A stretch of 64,000 nucleotides of DNA from Ferrovibrio sp041906005. Its GTDB lineage: Bacteria > Pseudomonadota > Alphaproteobacteria > Ferrovibrionales > Ferrovibrionaceae. Positions 60,366 to 64,000 of this stretch are shown here, piece after piece (position 1 is the stretch's first letter; each line of letters starts with the position of its first letter). The notes below the pieces were generated by a model. It ran no database searches. It worked only from the letters and a program-made list of their open reading frames with translations, and had not been told where the DNA came from. Made by a program: the position numbers and the translations under genes. The stretch is from assembly GCF_041906005.1 (NCBI RefSeq), contig NZ_JAYRJY010000001.1, positions 1,860,001-1,924,000 of the forward strand. The letters run 5' to 3'.

Positions 60366-60794
60366 ATGCAAATCATGACCAAGGTGATCGAACCCCGTTT
60401 CCGGGCCGCCGCCGAACAGTTGCGGGCCGCCGGCCTGCGCACCACGCGGCAGCGCTTGGTGCTGGCCGATATCCTGTTCGAACGCGGCAACCGGCATGTG
60501 ACGGCGGAAAGCCTGTTCACCGAAGCCGCCGAACGGGGCTCCCGCCTGTCCCTCGCCACCGTCTATAACTGCCTGCACCAGTTCACGGCCGCCGGATTGC
60601 TCCGTATGGTGACGGTTGATGCCGGTCGGGCCTATTTCGACACCAACCTGTCGGCGCATCACCATTTCTATTACGAACGCACCGGCGAGCTGCGCGACAT
60701 TCCGGAAACCGAGGTGGCGGTGGCCCGTCTGCCGGCCGCGCCCAACGGGGCCAAGATCGCCCGGGTCGATGTGATCGTGCGGCTGGAAGACTGA
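60366..60794 (+). CDS. irr: Fur-family regulator, Irr-like
   Basis: 142 aa from the chosen ATG at 60366 (60375 or a GTG at 60339 are possible). Winged helix: LRAAGLRTTRQRLVLADILF, RLSLATVYNCLHQFTAAGLL. The C-terminal dimer domain has LSAHHHFYYERTGELRDIPE, whose histidine triplet is typical of Irr. The N-terminal haem regulatory GCPW of Bradyrhizobium is absent. Irr controls iron and haem genes in alphaproteobacteria; position next to fabA and a rubrerythrin supports the call. Confidence 0.87.
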   Translation: MQIMTKVIEPRFRAAAEQLRAAGLRTTRQRLVLADILFERGNRHVTAESLFTEAAERGSRLSLATVYNCLHQFTAAGLLRMVTVDAGRAYFDTNLSAHHHFYYERTGELRDIPETEVAVARLPAAPNGAKIARVDVIVRLED

Positions 60795-60835
60795 TCTGCC
60801 GCAGCGCGGGAAGGGTCGTAGCGACCCTGCATAAG

Positions 60836-60850
60836 TTAGAATAATTCCAA
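60836..60850. promoter_or_regulatory. Irr-box-like palindrome
   Basis: TTAGAATAATTCCAA, arms TTAGAAT/ATTCCAA with one mismatch to a perfect inverted repeat. It fits the iron control element bound by Irr and lies 6 bp before the -35 of the rubrerythrin promoter. Confidence 0.65.
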
Positions 60851-60856
60851 AAAACC

Positions 60857-60884
60857 TTGACAGTGAAAGGCGCCGGTCCATAAT
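60857..60884 (+). promoter_or_regulatory. Sigma70-type promoter of the rubrerythrin operon
   Basis: TTGACA (60857-60862), a 16-nt spacer, CATAAT (60879-60884). Predicted start near 60891, giving a leader of about 115 nt before the ATG at 61007, which has an AGGAGG Shine-Dalgarno. Confidence 0.75.
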
Positions 60885-61006
60885 CCGCAGCGTCCCGAAT
60901 CTCTGTCCCGCTGCCCCCCATTGGCAGTGGGGGGCCAGAGCGGGGCGCCCGCCCCGGGGCCAACCCGGCTCCGGCGGTTTGCAGGGAAGAACCAGGAGGA
61001 CCAGCC

Positions 61007-61426
61007 ATGCCCGCACTCAAAGGCACCAAGACTCACGCCAACCTGAAGGAAGCCTTCGCCGGTGAAAGCCAGGCGAACCGCCGCTACCTCTACTTCGCCC
61101 AGAAGGCCGACGTGGAAGGCTACAACGACGTCGCCGCCGTGTTCCGCTCCACCGCGGAAGGCGAGACCGGCCACGCCCACGGCCATCTCGAATTCATGGC
61201 CGAAGTCGGCGATCCGGCCACCGATCTGCCGATCGGCCCCACCGCCTCCAACCTGAAGGCCGCCGTTGCCGGTGAGACCCACGAATACACCGACATGTAT
61301 CCCGGCATGGCCAAGACCGCCCGCGACGAAGGTTTCGACGAGATCGCGGAATGGTTCGAGACGCTGGCCAAGGCCGAGAAGAGCCATGCCGGCCGTTTCC
61401 AGAAGGCGCTCGATACGCTCGGCTGA
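61007..61426 (+). CDS. Rubrerythrin (short, without rubredoxin domain)
   Basis: 139 aa. Ferritin-like four-helix bundle with a diiron site: EAFAGESQANRRYLYFA, EGETGHAHGHLEF, AAVAGETHEYTDMYPGMA, ETLAKAEKSHAGRF. The C-terminal rubredoxin domain of classical rubrerythrin is absent, so electrons must come from a partner, perhaps the Fe-S protein that follows. A peroxide-scavenging role is the family expectation. Shine-Dalgarno CAGGAGGA 6 nt upstream. Confidence 0.94.
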   Translation: MPALKGTKTHANLKEAFAGESQANRRYLYFAQKADVEGYNDVAAVFRSTAEGETGHAHGHLEFMAEVGDPATDLPIGPTASNLKAAVAGETHEYTDMYPGMAKTARDEGFDEIAEWFETLAKAEKSHAGRFQKALDTLG

Positions 61427-61517
61427 TCGCCGCGCGTTTCAACGGTGACGTACCGCCCGGAGTCCGTTCGGACTCCGGGCCTTTCCCGTAGACGCACCCG
61501 CATTCCCGGAGACGATC

Positions 61518-62882
61518 ATGCGCGAAGGCAGCCTCGAGGCGCCCACCCGGCATCCGCTGGACTGGCAGAATCCCGATTTCTACGATCTGGAAAAGCTCGA
61601 CGCCGAAATGCGGCGCGTGCTCGATATCTGTCACGGCTGTCGCCGCTGCTTCAATTTGTGTGATTCCTTCCCGCGCCTGTTCGATCTGGTCGATGCCTCG
61701 CCCACCGGCGAACTGGACGAGGTCGAGTCGAAGGACTTCAAGCCGATCGTGGATGCCTGCACGCTCTGCGATCTGTGCTACATGACCAAGTGCCCCTATG
61801 TGCCGCCGCACGAGTTCAATCTCGATTTTCCGCATCTGATGCTGCGCTACCGCGCGGCCGAGCGGCATCACGGCCACAAGGATGCCATTGGCGACCAGCT
61901 CTCGCAGACCGACCGCAACGGCAAGCTGGCCGGCCTGGTTGCCCCGATTGCCAACTGGGCATCGGAGCGCGGCAACGGCCTGACCCGTCCGATCATGGAA
62001 GCCGTCGCCGACATCCATCGCGACGCCGAACTGCCGAAATTCAATGCCAGGACGCTGGTGGCGCGCGCCAAATCCGAACCGGCGGCGATCAACACCGCCG
62101 CGCCGGCCTATGGCAAGCGCAAGGCGGCGATCTATGCCACCTGCTTCGGCAACTACAACAATCCCGATATCGGCGTCGCGGCGCAGAAGATCCTCGCCCA
62201 TAACGGCGTCGACCTGCGCGTGGAATATCCCGGCTGCTGCGGCATGCCGCGGCTGGAGCAGGGCGACATTGCCGATGTGGCGAAAAAGGCCCGCGTGGTG
62301 GCCGAGGCCTTCGCGCCGCTGATCGACCAGGGCTACGACATCGTGGCGCTGGTGCCGAGCTGCGCGCTGATGCTGAAATTCGAATGGCCGCTGATCCTGC
62401 CCGGTGATCCGCTGGTCAAGAAGCTGGCCCAGGCCACCTTCGACATCTCGGAATACATCGTCGACATCGCCAAGAAGGAAGGCCTCGCGCCTGGGCTCAA
62501 ACCGCTGGAAGGCGGTGTCACCCTGCATCTGGCCTGCCATGCCCGCGCGCAGAATATGGGCGCGAAAGCCACCGAGCTGATGAAGCTGATCCCCGAGATG
62601 AAGCCGGGCCAGGATCTTGCCGTGATCGAACGCTGCGCCGGCCATGGCGGCTCATGGGGCGTGCGCAAGGAGTTCTTCGAGGTCGGCATGAAGGTGGGCA
62701 AGCCGGTGGCGCGCACGGCGGTGAAGGAAAACAAGGCGCATATCGCCTCGGAATGCCCGCTGGCGGCGATCCATATCCGCCAGGGCATGGAGCGCGAAGG
62801 CAAGGATGCAGCCGGCTTCAATCTGCCGGCCAAGGCCGATCACCCGGTCGAGCTGTTCGCCCGGGCCTACGGACTGATCTGA
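61518..62882 (+). CDS. Heterodisulfide-reductase-type Fe-S protein (HdrD/GlcF-like)
   Basis: 454 aa. Two 4Fe-4S motifs, CHGCRRCFNLC (about 38-48) and CTLCDLCYMTKCP (about 82-94), precede two CCG-type cysteine domains (EYPGCCGMPRLE; HLACHARAQNMG with CAGHGGSWG), as in the HdrB/D and GlcF proteins. The combination suggests electron transfer to a thiol/disulfide or to the rubrerythrin. It lies between rubrerythrin and DUF3501, a recurrent three-gene set of unestablished function. Confidence 0.88.
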   Translation: MREGSLEAPTRHPLDWQNPDFYDLEKLDAEMRRVLDICHGCRRCFNLCDSFPRLFDLVDASPTGELDEVESKDFKPIVDACTLCDLCYMTKCPYVPPHEFNLDFPHLMLRYRAAERHHGHKDAIGDQLSQTDRNGKLAGLVAPIANWASERGNGLTRPIMEAVADIHRDAELPKFNARTLVARAKSEPAAINTAAPAYGKRKAAIYATCFGNYNNPDIGVAAQKILAHNGVDLRVEYPGCCGMPRLEQGDIADVAKKARVVAEAFAPLIDQGYDIVALVPSCALMLKFEWPLILPGDPLVKKLAQATFDISEYIVDIAKKEGLAPGLKPLEGGVTLHLACHARAQNMGAKATELMKLIPEMKPGQDLAVIERCAGHGGSWGVRKEFFEVGMKVGKPVARTAVKENKAHIASECPLAAIHIRQGMEREGKDAAGFNLPAKADHPVELFARAYGLI

Positions 62883-62936
62883 AGTTCAAGCTGAGGGGGC
62901 GGAGGGGCTTCGCGCTTTCAGAAGGATGATGTGTAC

Positions 62937-63527
62937 ATGGCTTTGAAAACCACGATCACCCACGCCGATATCCTGCCGCTCGATGAATTCCAGAAGCTGC
63001 GCAAGGACAAGCGCGCCGAAGTGGTGGCGATCAAGAAGAACCGCCGCGTCGGCGTCGGTCCGTTCTGCACCTTCTATTTCGAGAATTACGCCACCATGTG
63101 GTGGCAGATCCAGGAAATGCTGTTCATCGAGAAGGGCGGCGCCGAGCAGCTGGAGGACGAGCTGCGCGCCTACGAGCCGCTGATCCCGAAGGGCCGCGAG
63201 CTGGTCGCCACCTTCATGATCGAAATCGAGGATGCGGTGCGCCGGCCCGTCGTGCTGGCCCAGCTCACCAATATCGACCAGACCGTGATGCTGGAATTCG
63301 CCGGCCACAAGATCCGTGCCGTGCCGGAAGGCGATGCCGAACGCAACCGCGAGGACGGCAAGACCTCAAGCGTGCATTTCCTGCGTTTCCCCTTCACGGC
63401 GGAACAGATCGCCGAATTCCGCAAGCCCGGTACCCGCGTGCTTCTGGCCGTCGAGCATCCCCATTACGGTCATATCGCCGTGATGCCGGAAGCGGTACGC
63501 GACAGCCTGGCGCAGGATTTCGCATAA
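62937..63527 (+). CDS. DUF3501 family protein
   Basis: 196 aa from the ATG at 62937; a GTG at 62931 is the alternative. The start ITHADILPLDEFQKLRKDKR and the segments CTFYFENYATMWWQIQEMLF and VHFLRFPFTAEQIAEFRKPG are typical of the family. No catalytic motif is known. Third gene of the rubrerythrin operon, 54 bp after the Fe-S gene. Confidence 0.9.
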   Translation: MALKTTITHADILPLDEFQKLRKDKRAEVVAIKKNRRVGVGPFCTFYFENYATMWWQIQEMLFIEKGGAEQLEDELRAYEPLIPKGRELVATFMIEIEDAVRRPVVLAQLTNIDQTVMLEFAGHKIRAVPEGDAERNREDGKTSSVHFLRFPFTAEQIAEFRKPGTRVLLAVEHPHYGHIAVMPEAVRDSLAQDFA

Positions 63528-63550
63528 GCCATCGGGCCTGGACAATAAAA

Positions 63551-63636
63551 ACGTGGATGCCACGCCCAAGGCGTGGCATGACGGATATATTCGTTTTCGA
63601 ATATCGTCATGCTCGGACTTGGTCCGAGCATCCACG
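63551..63636. repeat. REP-like palindrome pair with central hairpin
   Basis: First element ATGCCACGCC / GGCGTGGCAT (63557-63579), second ATGCTCGGAC / GTCCGAGCAT (63609-63631), in inverted orientation. The frames are CGTGG...GACGG and CGTC...CCACG. Between them is a small hairpin ATATTCG-TTTT-CGAATAT (63586-63603). Confidence 0.8.
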
Positions 63637-63655
63637 TGTTGTTTTGAGGCCAGGC

Positions 63656-64000
63656 ATGATCGTTCTTTCCAGTGAATCCGACCTGCGCGGCTGCTACGAC
63701 CAGCCTAGCGACCTGGTGCAGAAGAAGATCCTGCCCCGGCTCGACAAACACGCCAAAGCCTTCATCGCGTTGTCGCCCTTCGTGGTGCTGGCCACCCACG
63801 GGCCGGATGGCGCCGATGCCTCGCCGCGCGGCGACGCGCCGGGCTTCGTGCAGGTGATCGACGACGCCACGCTGCTGCTGCCCGACCGGCGCGGCAACAA
63901 CCTGATCGATTCCTTGCGCAACGTGGCGCAGAGCGCCGATGTGGGCCTGCTGTTCCTGGTGCCCGGCATCAATGAAAGCCTGCGCGTGAACGGTCGCGCC
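63656..64000 (+). CDS. Pyridoxamine 5'-phosphate oxidase family protein, N-terminal part (cut by window edge)
   Basis: 115 codons from the ATG at 63656, open to the right edge. Split-barrel flavin-binding pattern of the MSMEG_1061-like subfamily: LPRLDKHAKAFIALSPFVVL, HGPDGADASPRGDAPGFV, LLLPDRRGNNLIDSLRN. In this subfamily F420- or FMN-dependent roles are suggested but unproved. The REP-like pair lies directly upstream. Confidence 0.87.
   Translation, partial: MIVLSSESDLRGCYDQPSDLVQKKILPRLDKHAKAFIALSPFVVLATHGPDGADASPRGDAPGFVQVIDDATLLLPDRRGNNLIDSLRNVAQSADVGLLFLVPGINESLRVNGRA

Overview
The window is high-GC (about 64% by eye) and densely coded on both strands. It looks like a chromosomal segment of a free-living alphaproteobacterium of the Rhodospirillales/Ferrovibrio type. 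The pointers are an FzlA-type GST-like division protein near queG, an Irr-like regulator divergent from fabA-fabB-fabI, PAS_5 proteins, a DUF6481 protein, a holin of the gene-transfer-release family, and GAAC-N7-GAAC sites, which match the alphaproteobacterial LexA box read on the opposite strand. The genus is an inference and cannot be proved from the sequence alone.

Layout. 1-7.1 kb: a truncated cache-type sensor, a PaiB-like protein, two methyl-accepting chemotaxis proteins in tandem and a tRNA-Val(GAC). 7.3-11 kb: N-formylglutamate amidohydrolase, a small cytochrome c, a methyltransferase, and an Lrp regulator divergent from phenylalanine hydroxylase. 11-20.4 kb: a geneless stretch with a 10-bp phased tandem array, a GST divergent from fzlA, RidA, QueG, a TPR protein, an SDR protein, an alpha/beta hydrolase, two tandem DUF2927 putative metalloproteases and a GT4 glycosyltransferase. 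20.5-32.6 kb: housekeeping genes thrS, infC (AUA start), and the leftward cluster rplU-rpmA-obgE-proB-proA-nadD, plus a nuclease, a lipid kinase and small proteins.

32.7-40.2 kb is the most unusual part. A leftward S24 (LexA/CI-like) regulator and DinG-like helicase pair diverges from a rightward podovirus-like set: hypothetical, proline-rich protein, portal, Bbp19-like, scaffold, then a 3TM holin. There is no capsid, tail, terminase or lysin gene. Two strong sigma70-like promoters there each carry a GAAC-N7-RAAY site, which suggests the phage-derived operon is still repressor-controlled, probably damage-responsive.

40.3-56 kb: pyrD with two overlapping small genes, a fumarylacetoacetate-hydrolase-family enzyme, an Atm1-type ABC exporter, a TetR regulator divergent from a monooxygenase-like gene (two palindromic operators between them), PNPOx and GST genes divergent from a LysR regulator, a VOC protein, a Bug receptor, psd-pssA, several small proteins, a DMT exporter and a class V aminotransferase. 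56-64 kb: two PAS_5 proteins, fabA-fabB-fabI, an Irr-like Fur-family regulator, and a rubrerythrin / Fe-S (HdrD/GlcF-like) / DUF3501 operon whose promoter has an Irr-box-like palindrome directly upstream. The window ends inside a pyridoxamine-phosphate-oxidase-like gene.

REP-like palindromes occur at three intergenic sites. No CRISPR array, rRNA, intact insertion sequence or replication origin was seen. Start sites marked as chosen were moved from the longest possible reading frame using Shine-Dalgarno position and family length.
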